A stretch of DNA of 64,000 nucleotides from Sarcomyxa edulis. Taxonomy: Eukaryota; Basidiomycota; Agaricomycetes; Agaricales; Mycenaceae. Every line of letters begins with the position of its first letter. The stretch's first letter is position 1. Shown here piece after piece: positions 23,501 to 34,930 of this stretch. The stretch spans positions 62,001 to 126,000 of the forward strand of contig QUOL01000005.1 of the NCBI GenBank assembly GCA_009761415.1. The letters are read 5' to 3'. The notes under the pieces were generated by a model, which saw only the letters and a list, made by a program, of their open reading frames with translations, did not search any database and was not told the origin of the DNA. The translations under genes and the position numbers were made by a program.

Positions 23501-26313
23501 ATCTTGTTTGCAACTGGAGCAGATTCTTCCTGAGCACTGACGACGGGATGGGTCTCCTCCGATGTCTCTGGGGAGGAAAGTCCGTAGACGTCATAGAGAG
23601 AATTCAGGGTGTCATTTTCTTGAGTGACAGTCAGGTCTGACAGGTATGCGAGTTGGGCGGTAGGGCTCATTTCGAATGTATCATCGGCTTCTAGATCATC
23701 GAAAGCCGCATGCGCAGATCCTATATTGAGAGGCGTGGAGGCTTCGTCTTCGTCTTCCGCCTCCGCCTCCGTCTCATCCTCTTCATCTTCAACCTCATCC
23801 TCATCGAAGTAGGAAGCAGGATCCTGTTCAGGATTCATGTCATCCGTCGTAGTGGTCGCGACACTGGATCTTTCTGTTCCTGCACCGGAAAGGGGAGATT
23901 CAGAATCGGATGTAAACTGAAGCGCGTGGGCAATGGAACCCTCAAGAGCCAAGTATACCGCCTCCTGAGTAGGGGGAAACGTATCCGCAAAGGAAGAATG
24001 ATCCGCTCCTTCATCGCTTGTAAACGACAACCCGGGATCGGGTGTATATCGCACTGAATCCGAGGCAAGGACTTCAACATCTGTCTGACTATCATCATGA
24101 TTCTCAGGAGGGGGAGATGCAGCGATGTAGTACGAGAGTCCATCCGCCTGTTGAAGCTCGTCAGCAATAGAGGAGCTGGAGGAGGGAGAATGCTGTGGCG
24201 GATTCGAAGCAGAAGCTACCCAATGGTCTTGAGAGGAACGAGGAGATGTACGGGTAGAGAACGAATGCCGTTCCACCTCATCACTGGAAACGGGCGAATG
24301 TGAAGTGGTCAGAGGTTCTGGTGAATTTGAAGCAGAGGCATATAGGGTCTCCTCTTCGGGAGGGGTGGATGTCAAGCCCTCTAGTCCATAGTTTTCTCGT
24401 GAGAAGGGCGATTGAGAATCAACAGGATATCGAGGAATCATATCGTTTACCTCATGACCATCGCTTGAAAATGGTGACACAGAAGTAAGCGAAGACTCTG
24501 GTGAGCTCGAAAAGAAGGTCGAGTGGATCTGTCCTTCAAGAGTGGAGGGTGGTGACCTCCCCAGTCCGTGGCCGTGATTTGGAAATGAAGACTCGGAAGC
24601 AGGTGGGCTCGAAGCCAACGCCGATTGACTCGACCCTTCAGGAGTAGTCAAGGACGAAATACTCTCTCCTTCAGAAGGAGTGAAGGACGGCAAACCCTCC
24701 AATTCGCGATTATGATTTGAAACTGGAGACCCGGATACAGATGGTGGGCTCGAAGCGAACGCCGAACTCGCCCCTTCGAAAGTGGTAGATGACGAAGGAA
24801 TCTCTCCTTCATCATGACCAGAAGGTGATTCGAAAGTAGATGGTGATCGTGGTGAATCTGAAGCAGGTACTGGGGAGATGTCCTCGTGAGGAGGGGTGAA
24901 GAGCTGGCGCATTTCCATCTCATGGCTATCACTTGAGAAACGTGACTCGGAAGCGGACGGAAATAGAGGTGAATTCGAAACAGAAGCTGGCAGGCTCTCC
25001 TCTGACCTCTCTCCATCATGGTCATCGCTTGAAAAGGGGGATCGGGAAGTCGACGGAGACTGCGATGGACTCGAATCGAACGAGGAGAGCATCTGCATCC
25101 CAGTAGGTGAGAATGCACCCGTAAAAGACGACCCTATCACATGATCATTACTCGAGGATGAACGCGAACCGGAAGGGGATGGAGAGTGCGAGGGGCTTGA
25201 AGCAGAACTTCCAGCAGCAGAACGAAATCCGTCTCCCGTGGGCGTAATCATCTCGTCTAGAGAAATACCACTTTGTGTGGACATGGGCCGTTCATCGTTA
25301 TAAGCGAGAGAATATTCGGGGGTGCCCGCGTATATAGCTGTCGGCCCTCCTTCGGAGTCCCATGCACTAGTGGACAAACCAGAGTCAAGCTCTTCGAGCT
25401 GCTCACCTATGAAAACATCCAAGTCCTCGTCGTCCTCGTCATGTAGAAGACTCGAGATCCCTTCAAATCTAGTAGTTTGCTCACCCTCTATATCAGAGTC
25501 TGGGCTGTGACCATGTAATTCGTCGTCGAAGTCGTCCCTCTCAGAAGATGCATGGAACTTTGGGGAACTAAACGCATGTGCTAGAGGTGATGATGGGGGG
25601 ACGAAAGCACCAAAGCCGACGTGAGACATCACACGAGAAGATGGTGTACCAAAGGGAGAAGAGAGTAGATCAAAGGTAGAGCTGATGGAGGGACTACGTG
25701 GAGGGGATAAAGCCATTGGACGCGGTCCTGTCCAATCTGCGTAACCAGAATCGAATGAACCGTCGCCTTTGTGATAATCGCTTCGGATGAATGGGAGTAG
25801 TGGCAGATTAGATAGATCGACGGGCGAGAGAAGATCGGGAGTTTGACGTGGAATATCGGTATAGTCTGGAGGGGTGTAGTCTGTAACATACTCTTCATTA
25901 GAAGGTGGAATGGTTGAGGGAGGAGTCATTGTAGACGGCGATTCTTGGACGTCAGACGCATCTGCATCAGCCAGCGTAGCAGGATTGAGGCTGATCTTAT
26001 CCTTCAATTCGTCAACGAAAGTCCATAGCTCTTCGATGGGATGCGAAGAAGTAACTGCTGATGAACCATTGACAAGTGTGGTAGGTTCCTCCGACGCGTC
26101 AAATACGTCTGTAGTCTCGTTTTCTTGGACTGCAGACAGTTCTTCTTCCTCAGAGAACGCGTCGTCCTCGTCTTCTCCAATGACATCCTTCAACGCAAGT
26201 AGAAGACCCGAAAGACGAGGCGAACGAACAGGAGAGCGAACAGAACGAGGAGAGTGGACCGTCACGATGGGTATGGATTGTTGGTCCGCAGAAGACCTGC
26301 TCTGGGACACCAA
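20597..26313 (-). CDS. Ankyrin plus ClpB-type AAA ATPase with a very long Ser/Pro-rich N-terminus
   Basis: Probable Hsp100-like ATPase related to the ankyrin-containing Skd3/CLPB group. The C-terminal part is certain. It has ankyrin-like ALAFTLTNDQLTNKMDIVKV with LLAFGADP (near 22040-22110), YELVGQDRALEQLFRVL, Walker A CGPSGHGKSLLARK (near 21550, split by an intron), Walker B VVVLDEIEK (split near 21245/21196), WLGTSN (sensor-like) and a C-terminal D2-small-type helix bundle ending at 20597. Upstream, exons reading SVLLDSPSYASP, GFINRGSIASSS and LKPLRL join in phase (four phase-0 joins and one phase-1) to GRANKSS and to FRHSFAL at the end of a 1,042-codon open frame reaching 26313. I therefore call one gene. 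Two adjacent genes remain possible, the second starting near KEMDNEQADN. The start codon is unresolved; an ATG at 26499 is one candidate. Confidence 0.7.
24080..25260 (-). repeat. Degenerate tandem protein repeats in the Ser-rich N-terminus
   Basis: About nine imperfect units of roughly 35-45 residues follow each other. Each unit has a core like SNSPxxPSxSxSPFSSDxHxxE, followed by a Pro/Thr stretch such as PSFTPSEGES or FTPPHEDIS. They account for most of the length of the N-terminal extension. The units differ strongly in sequence, so this is an old or relaxed expansion. Confidence 0.65.
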
Positions 26314-26645
26314 TTGTCTGTCTAGTGCTGCCTTTACGGTGACAGAATGAAGAAAATTACAAGAATCTGAAAACAGACAGCGACCTTGTTGATAGAAGGG
26401 ACACGGTCGTGCTATGATTCACGGATGTTGAGCACCAAAAATCCACAAAAAACAGAGAAATTTCGACAGACTTGGTATTCGCCACGGTGGGTCGGCCATC
26501 GCGATATTCCATCCGTCAGTACGACGAAGGACTCTGCATCGATGCGGATTCAATAAACGAAGGGAATTTGGACCGTTTAGTAGCTACGTCCGGGCTTTTT
26601 GATGGTTGAATGGTGATCTAAATTTGCTGAAGTCAGAATCTAAAA
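26314..26645. promoter_or_regulatory. Divergent promoter region between the AAA gene and the glutaredoxin-like gene
   Basis: About 330 bases separate the two divergent reading frames, and part may be a 5' exon of the minus-strand gene (TTTTCAG acceptor-like sequence near 26370 on that strand). No clear TATA or known factor site was seen. Confidence 0.35.
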
Positions 26646-27059
26646 ATGCCACCTCGTCTACCCATTCCTCGTCTCACTCTGTTTTCAGGTCCAAACTGTT
26701 CTCTTTGCGATGTCAGGTCTTCATGAATGTATACATGACTTATTCTCATACATTGACTCCAGACAGCGAAAGCAGAACTAGCCAAAGTCCGTCAATCCGT
26801 ACGTTTCTCTTTTTTTTTGGCGGAGTATCTCATCCAAATGACTTGTCTCCTGTAGAGACCGTTCAATCTCGAAACGATCAACATACAGGATCAGGGACAG
26901 GAAAAGTGGAAGCGGAAATATGTCTATTGGATTCCGGCTTTGCATCTTCAGGGGAAAGAAATAGCCAAAGGTCGATGGGATGCACAGACCGTGTATCGCG
27001 CTCTGGATGATTGGGAGACTTCTCAAATGAAGGACTCGGACGATGGGAAATCACAGTAG
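26646..27059 (+). CDS. Glutaredoxin-like domain protein (DUF836 type)
   Basis: Small thiol-redox protein related to yeast Ydr286c, probably mitochondrial. Three exons: MPPRLPIPRLTLFSGPNCSLCD (ends near 26713), TAKAELAKVRQS (about 26763-26798), and RPFNLETINIQDQGQEKWKR onward from about 26858 to TAG 27057-27059. The joins use GTCAGG and GTACGT donors, both phase 0. The redox motif is CSLC in the first exon. The conserved block YVYWIPALHLQGKEIAKGRW with cis-Pro in WIPAL follows. Total is about 100 residues, which is usual for the family. The substrate is unknown. Confidence 0.88.
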
Positions 27060-27327
27060 AAGTCCTCCTGGTGAGCTCGAAGATACCTCAACCTCAAATA
27101 CCGAAGATTGAACTTTGTGGTTTTGTATACGTACCAGTGATATCCTGAAAATTGATTTCGGCTATGTCCTTCCCAGTGCCATCGACTCGGACGCGACCAA
27201 TGCTGGACGACGTGTAACTACACCTAGGCGACACAAAATAGCGGAAATGAAAATATAACTACAAACGCCGATGGAAGGATGACAGTCAGAATCAAGCGCT
27301 TCTTTTGACGTGCACTGCCTGCTATGA

Positions 27328-30198
27328 ATGAAGGACGATAACATTGCTATTTCCCTCTGCCTTTTCTCCTACCTTCGCTATATGTCTCGAGGAAGTGTCT
27401 CTGTCGTGCACATCGCAAAACACACCTCAGCAGCCAGACATGACTGGCTTGGCTATTTGATCAACATAACGAAGCTATTACAGAACGCTAGCGATCTCAC
27501 GCCTTTCCCATTCATCGGTCAAGCAGCGTGTATCGTCGTGTCAGTACTAGAGGCGATTCAGGCAAGTCTTCTTTAGCTTCAAGTTGTTCCGTCAGGATTC
27601 GTGAGTTGAGGGTTTTCCAGCAAGTGAAGAAAAACAAAGATGATTTTCAGGAAATCGCCGAAAGCATTGTCGATATCATTATGACTGTACGCAACGAGGC
27701 ACTGGCCCGGGAGACGATAGACTGGGCATTCCACGATTCGTGTAGGAAATTAATCGAGTAAGTGGAACGAATCAATCGCTGACTATTGATACTGAACAGG
27801 GTAACTTCTTCACTAGATATCTCGCCGCTCTCTTAGAAGAATTGACTCAAGCATCGCGTAAGAACAGGAACTGGATTAAGCAGTTCTTGAAGTCAAACCA
27901 GCTACGAGACGCAATTGTTCGATATGAAAAGCGCCTCACTAATCTCAGAGCAAACTTCATGGTATGGATCTCCCTCATTATCGTAGACGTGGCTCAAAAT
28001 GGTCTGCACAATCGCAGCTAGGTACGACCATTGGAATGCGCATAAATTTTCAAAACAGGCAAGGGGAGAGCGTCAAGCCAAAATATGACGCTTTGGACCG
28101 TGAGGTTGAACTTGTATCACAGAACGTACGTCTTACTTCTAGTCTTGAAATTCCATCAATTAATCGGGTTATACAGTTTCATCGTTTCATGCTCGGGGAC
28201 TTGATACTCTTGGAGCAACGAGGACAGCAACATCTAGGTTTTTTTGGCAATGATTCGAAGGTGTTTAGCTCGGAATATGCTGCTGCAGTCCATGGGGAAA
28301 CAAAGACTGTCCGGCTGTATGAAGGCCCACGTGCCATCGATGTAAGTGGTTTTTACCCTGTACATGTTACGTGACATGTATAAATGCTAAGCTGGCGCTG
28401 TATAGTTATGGCTATCAGATTTGCGCCGGTCTACGTCTTTTCGGTGGGTGCTGATTATAGTCAATTTGGGGCATACTTACGGAGAGCATCTAGACATCCT
28501 AATGTCCTCCAACTCTTTGGCATATGCACGTCTCTAGAAAGCCCAGCTCTTATGTTCCATGGCCGTAAGTAGTTTTCCATCCCCTTTATCGGAATGCCCT
28601 AATTTCGTAGACCACACCACGACTGATAAGTACCGTCTAATTCTGGATCCATACCCAAGACTACAATTCTGGTATCGTATGGTAAGTGTTCAGCGCTTCG
28701 GGAGCACTTATTGGCATCAAACTGACTTTTAAAATATAGGTGCAAGATTATCAGGTGCGCGTGATCTATTTGAAGTTAAATCAGAATATTGACTTGAGAT
28801 TGACGGCTTACTTTCTATATATCAGGCAGCATGGTCATACTTACGACGATGGTTACCTCATTGCGAAAGCACCTCTGACTCCATGTCTACTACATTCTAT
28901 GATATCGGTTGCTCCTGTAATTTTCCAGCGGATCACTTTAGTGAGACCCTCGTCAACGAGTCGGGAAGAATATGTGTCTCGATTGTGAGTTCTATCTTAT
29001 CCGACGTTACGCAGAAATGCGACTGATGCTATCATAGTCCCATGCACGAGCCATCTCGCCTAGAATGGTCACTCAAGCACATTACACCACTAGCTTTCCC
29101 AATCCTCTTCCTCCACTCGTGAAAGGCATGCAGAAGCCTTCACAAACAGACAGGGGATCGCGGACAGACATCAAACCTGATATACTAGATCTTTTCCGCA
29201 TTGCAGCGACTATATCCCGGCCCGTAGATGCCATATCAGATGTTCATGTTGCGATTTATGACCTACAAGTTCCTTCTCATCATCTTTTGAGTGACGGAGG
29301 GTATTGCTCGATGCACATGTCCTCACCTGGAAGGCTTCTGGTCACGCCACCAGTTCCCTATCAGTCAATGGCATCGCAGTGGAGACCCAAATCTTCCCTT
29401 GCGTCGGTATGTCATATCTCTGAGGGGTGGTCACGGTGCGTCTATCCCATCAATATGAGGGGCTTGGTGCCATATCTTCTAAACAATCAGACAGGCTATC
29501 TCTGACTCGACATGAGTTTGTACAGTCAATTACTACAGATATCATCGGCGTCGATCCTTCCAGACTCCTCGTGTCTTGGCTAATATTTGCGTCGTCCCTC
29601 CTGAAGGCTGCCCAGCTTTCCCCGAATCCCCTGCAGGATGCTGGTCTCCTATGGTTAACATCCATCGGTAAGTACTTGCCACTGTCCCCTCTTATCAACA
29701 GCTCATCAACATTTCTCAGTCACAGGCGTCCAGGGCTTGGTGGACGCCTCCGCTAGCTTCGCCTCAGATTCACCCGACGTTGTTTATCTGTTCGTCAGCA
29801 ATCTCAGGATTGACAATCAAGGGGTAGTTCACCATCCTTATGCTTACTGGTCTCTGGATCCATCAGGACGTGAACGGTTGACGGAAGATGAAATCTCGAG
29901 ACAAAATCTTACACTGGCCGTAAAAGTGGACCTCCAGACGCACGGCTTTGCCTATCCCGAGGAAGCATACTCTGCCCTTGGTGACTTGTGTGGAAGCTAC
30001 GCGACTCACCTAGACGCAGACGAGATTTTTGGACTTCTTGGGCTCTCGCCCACGGCACTAGAATTCCTGCCCAACATCCGGTCTTCGATGGGAGTTGATG
30101 CCAGACGAGGCTACTTCGACCCTGAGAATTATGATATGGATATTTGCGAACAAGAGAAGTACGCCCCTGTCACTGTCACCCATTGTGTGCTACGGTAG
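27328..30198 (+). CDS. Agaricomycete kinase-like protein with helical N-terminal domain
   Basis: This is a lineage-specific multi-exon protein. The N-terminal helical domain (LGYLINITKLLQNASDLTPF, FIGQAACIVVSVLEAIQ, then VKKNKDDFQEIAESIVDIIM) resembles the adaptor domains preceding NACHT or kinase modules in mushrooms. After GETKTVRLYEGPRAID comes a kinase-N-lobe-like block YLRRASRHPNVLQLFGIC, but I see no clear HRD or DFG, so a pseudokinase is likely. The C-terminal exon from about 29728 has VVYLFVSNLRIDNQG and YAYWSLDPSGRERL, a tail that recurs in this family. The first intron begins with GCAAGT, a GC-AG intron. Middle exons (28100-29700) are short, one proposed intron is only about 32 nt, and the order there is tentative. 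Function unknown; NLR-like or signalling roles are conjecture. Confidence 0.6.
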
Positions 30199-30346
30199 CT
30201 CCAGTATACGCTATACGACCTCAATGCCACCTGAACAACATTACACCACACGCCTCTCAACTTGTTCGTCAAATGAAATTACAGATAGGGTGCTGACTGG
30301 AACGCAGTGAATTCCGGATCGTGCCAGTGGTACGGTGGTAAGCTTT

Positions 30347-33300
30347 TTAATCCCTCCTATTACTTATATCTACCCCTCCAACGGTACTGTACACAAAAAT
30401 TCGAAACGCTGCTTCCACTCCAGAGTTATATGTCGACGGAATGATCCAATAGTTCCCAGCACCAACATTGATATGAGGGGTAGACACACCGGATAACATG
30501 TCACTGTAACCTCCAGAGGTGGCAACATAGTTCCCTAAGGATCCATTGCCAGAAGAAGGATACAAAGTCACATTGAGCAAGGTAGGTGTGAAGGGCGGAG
30601 TGAGTTGGAGCCGAATTCTGAGAATATGTGATGAGATGAGATATTAGGAGCATCGAATCAAGAATACAATACGGACTTGAGCTGAGTGGGTGCCGGTACA
30701 TGTATCTCGAAGATTGGGTTCTGCAGGTAGTTCTTCAGACTGGGTCCACCGGCTGCTGTCTGCATATCCCTGTGTCCAATAGAGAATGATTTGCACAGAA
30801 GTTAATTGACGTGAATTTCAAAGGGACTATACCATGAACCACGAATAATCTGTTGATACATACCAGCCCCTTCTTGCGGGATTGATATCAACTCCATTCG
30901 ATGAGAACTTTCCACATGCAACGAAAAATCTCCCATATGATGCGGCTCAAATGCGGATAGAATGATTGTATAATCTCCAACTATGTGTTCAATCGTTGTT
31001 CATTTGATTGATATGAGGAAGCAATTCTCGGGGAATACGCACCAGCAAGTTCTTTCGAAACACGCGCTACCCCATAGCTGTATGCTCCAGAATTAGCAGC
31101 CACCTCCTTCTGTGCCAATCTGTTGTGACAGGAAAAAAGGTCAAGAATCGGAATGTTACCACCGACTACTTATCGAAAGGAAGACTCACTCGGTGATTCT
31201 TTCTCCTTGAGACCATACAGCCATGATATTTATGGGCGTATTTTTCCTCGATTGCATCGTCAGGACGGCATGCGCCTTAATTCTGGTGGCTTGAACGCCT
31301 GAAGTAGATTTCTGCGGTGGATGAATCCGGAGATGATACTGCGGATTGACCATAAACGTGGGGTACGTAGAGTTTCCACCTGCGTTCTTGCTTGTAAAGG
31401 TTCCATCGACCTGAGTTATAAGAGCAGAATCAATGATCCTATCATCTCTTCGCCAATTTGAGCACGCACTTCGCAGCTAAAAGGAAGCGCGAGTGGAGAA
31501 TTATCCCATGCAACGGTCATCTTAGACGGAGCATAAGCAGTCAAGGTAAACCCAACATCCGTGTTGTTGAGTTCACCGTCGTACGACGCAGAGATCGATA
31601 GAACACCTGATGTGTCAGATCGAGGAATAGGAGTCCGGACCTGAGAGGTGTCGATATGCATGAAGAGTGGAACACATGTAGAATACTTACCAGGATATGT
31701 GCACTGTTCGTATATGTTCCCTTGTCGAGGTCAGGCAAGTCAGGTACCATCCATCGGCTTGGAGAGAAAATGACTCACCTTGGAATCAACTACTTTCTGA
31801 TCCTCGTTCCCGAGTCCAGCATCCAACATCTCCACTTTCAGTGCAATGAACTCTGATGCTCGACGCGTTTCGACGATATGTCTACTGAGTAGTATCCAGA
31901 CTTCCGTGTCATCTTTGAAATCGGAGCCACGGTGAAATTCCAGTCGCAAATGTTTGCTCGAGGCTGTACGACCGTTGAAAAGCAGATAAATCAAGCGTCG
32001 GAAGTGTCGGTCCATCAATTCTACGCACAAGTGTCGTTGCCTACTTTCGATTTATCTTTTGCTTTCCACATCCTGAAACAGATAGATTAGCCGAGAGTAA
32101 CAGGCAGAGAGTGTATACGTACCCGTGAAAAGTCAGAACGTTCTTCCACATGTTAGGATCCCAGCTGACGTAGATACCATTGAACAGGTTCAATACATCT
32201 AACCACGGAATCTCTAAAACTCCTAGGATTAATGAGTTTAGTGGAGAATGCTGATGAATCAAACACAATGCTTGCTGGATGCTTCACTTGTATCTTCCAG
32301 ATTATCGCTGTAAGTCGGCTGAGGCATCCAGGAGTCCAATATAGTCATCATTCTCTCGTTTCCACTTCCATCCTCCGAATCCTTGATTTCTGCCACCGCG
32401 CGGTGTGTTCAGCCCCCGGGGAAAAACGAATGTAAGTAAACGGACATACCGATGACAGCGTAGCTGTGAGACGCCAGAAATTCGACATCTCCCCATCGAA
32501 TATCATTCTGATCTCCGGTACCAAGCGTCACGACGCAGTGGCCTGATGAATTCGAGATCAGGTTTGGTGAAGGTCGTACAGTTTAGAATCATAGACACAC
32601 CTGAAGAGAAACCACGAAAGACTCGATTCCACGTTCTTTCGCGTTCAAAACTGGAGCTAGATGTACCGTCAAGTCAACGACCAAGATTTGTCGAAGGTGA
32701 ACGGACTAACCTTTTCATCTCAATATGTTCGGGTATCCATCCCGTTAGCGCGCTTCGAGAATGTCAGGTATACGGTGTACATACATAAATGAGTCAGACG
32801 CACTGGAGATCTATGCTCGAGTTTCTAGAAAGTCGAAAACAAGCGGTTAGTCGAGAGTAGATTCATGAATAGTGTGCAGGTACGCACGATCCAGGGAAGT
32901 CGTATCCACCCATTAGTTTCATATACTAAGAAGGTATCAGGGTACCGATATGGCGATGAAAGGCGGATTACATACCGCTTTCTCAAGAAGTGTTGGCCAG
33001 AGGATTTGAGTGGAAGACATTGTAGGAGGAGGGTCTGCCGGACTAGAATGAATATCCAACGTCGTGTTTGACTGCCACATCTCTGATCTAGCAGTCGTTT
33101 CAGACTCCCCAGGAACTAATGTCGATATAGAGTCCCAGCCTCTTCTTGACGTGGAAGAAGGATCAGTGGACATGGATGCCGACATGCACATAAGGCGACC
33201 TGATGTAGGATGGCAAGGGAGTAAGTCATCGATTACTGGATTGACGTTATCAGTATCCATTGCATGGTGTAGGTTGGAAACTGGTCACCTATCTGGAAAG

Positions 33301-34405
33301 GATGGTATAGGATCAGTGCTTTGCGATGACTTAGGATCATTAAATTTAACAACTCACGCGTCTCCAATCACCGTTGAAAAGGAGTTTGACGTCGTATCGA
33401 CCTGGAGTCGTTCTGACATACGGACTCGCAACCATGGAAGGCGTTGTTTGTATTGAGGTTGACGACGATGGGTGAAGTGCCGATTGGGCAAGCTATTCGA
33501 TCAAGACTGAGTGTTTATTCCCGGATTACAAGCGTTATTATGATTATGCCTACATGAGATCCAAACCGTCTCGTATGTTCGATACATACCGAGATAGAAG
33601 CACAAACAGAACAGTCGGTCACTGTTTGTTGGATTATTATAGAGTTTACAGAGGGTGTTTGGCATGATTGGGAGGAAAACACGTCTTGCGATTGATGGTT
33701 ACAACGTGGACGGCGCCAGATTGGCGCTACTCTAAGCTGCTCGGGCGAGAGACGGGGCTGTCCATCTGGGTCTCTATGTCCAAGTGAGCATGTATAGACG
33801 AAACACTGTTGAATCAGATGCTGACTCGAACATGACACCGGAATGTGAATTAGACAGCGGTTCATCCCACAACGCAAATTGGAGGCCGTTCACTGAACCC
33901 CCCTTTTTGAGGACGTAGAATTGTTCACCTGGTATTGTGTATTAGTTCATTTCCAGGATTTTTCAGCAAGGCGTCTGACTGTCTGAGTAAAGAAAAGAAA
34001 GAGCTGCTTGTACTCACTTTCTGAGAATTGATCCACACTTACAGGTGTGAGTGTTAAAGTCGACGCAACGCTGGGAGAAGCTTTATTAGACTTGTTGACA
34101 AAGGATTTGATCTTCTCCGCTCTTTCCAATGCTTTCTGAGCGCTCGATTTCCACGTTAGTTTCTCCTTCTCTGCTGCCACAGCACTAATGGAGTGTAAAG
34201 GAGCACTACGGCTGAGATGGAGGAAAAGTTCGGCTGATTTGACATACAGCCGAAACGCTGTGTCATAATCCCGGGAAAGCTCTGCCTTAGTGGCTTTAGA
34301 GTATGTCGCCTGAAAAATGAATATACACATCCTCTCGAGCATGCATTGAATGCTTACCTCGGCTTCTTGGATGGGCGATGGACCAGATCTTGGAGATTTG
34401 AACAT
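30347..34405 (-). CDS. RIM13: Calpain-like protease of the Rim13/PalB type
   Basis: Cysteine protease thought to process the Rim101/PacC pH-response factor at ESCRT-associated complexes. From ATG 34405 the N-terminus is a MIT domain (YSKATKAELSRDYDTAFRLY, LYVKSAELFLHLS), which in this family binds ESCRT-III. The catalytic part follows: SLGHRDPDGQPRLSPEQ with RVAPIWRRPR (near 33700-33780), the Cys segment VTDCSVCASIS (near 33600), FPDSGRLMCM-like PTSGRLMCMSAS (near 33180), WPTLLEKA|YMKLMGGYDFPGS (near 32900-33000) and the His segment GHCVVTLGTGDQND (near 32530). The third block reads MMTILDSWMP (near 32335). Two C2-like domains fill the rest, ending GNYWIIPSTYNSGVEAAFRI at the stop 30347. More than 15 exons; the junctions between 31,400 and 33,500 are the least certain. 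Confidence 0.88.
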
Positions 34406-34930
34406 AGACCAGTTTGAAGGTCCGAGATATTGTCAGTCGTATGTTTTGAGGCTTATTTCGCCTCACGCTATGAGTTGTAGGAGTTGGTCAGTGGTAATCG
34501 ATATCGTCAGACCAGGATGAGAGTTCGTAGATTTCGGCGCGTTGTGTAGATCGATGTCGAGGAAGACAGTTGACTCTACTCGATTTGGTGATCGATTACC
34601 TGATCAGCCCGTTTTCGAAGCCACTCATACCTGTGGGCCCAAGCCTTCGCCGTCACCCCCAATCATCATCTGGGAATCGGATAGAAGTATGCCGATTCTC
34701 TGCAGTGTTCTTCGAGAGACCTCGAACCAAATCCTTTTCCTACGAGCATATCGGTCGGCATGAAGAAAGTCGGGGAGCACGACCCTGGAAGCAACCTGAA
34801 TGGGGTTTTAGGCTCTTGCTACACCGCACTCTTTGTCTAACGACGACGCGGGCGTCTTTTGTTGTATGCCCTTGACCAGCCTTGACCAGCACTTCCTACG
34901 AGACACGTTACCGCTGTGGAGTGAATATCA
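34406..34930. promoter_or_regulatory. Divergent promoter region of RIM13 and the DUF6535 gene
   Basis: About 525 bases lie between divergent starts. Short open frames here have no support. A short direct repeat, TTGACCAGCC TTGACCAGC, occurs near 34873-34891. No PacC site (GCCARG) cluster was obvious on a quick look. Confidence 0.3.

Noticed and set aside
25910..26350. Plus-strand frame opposite the AAA gene extension
   Set aside because: Low-complexity mirror of the Ser/Pro-rich coding frame; no start context or splice chain.
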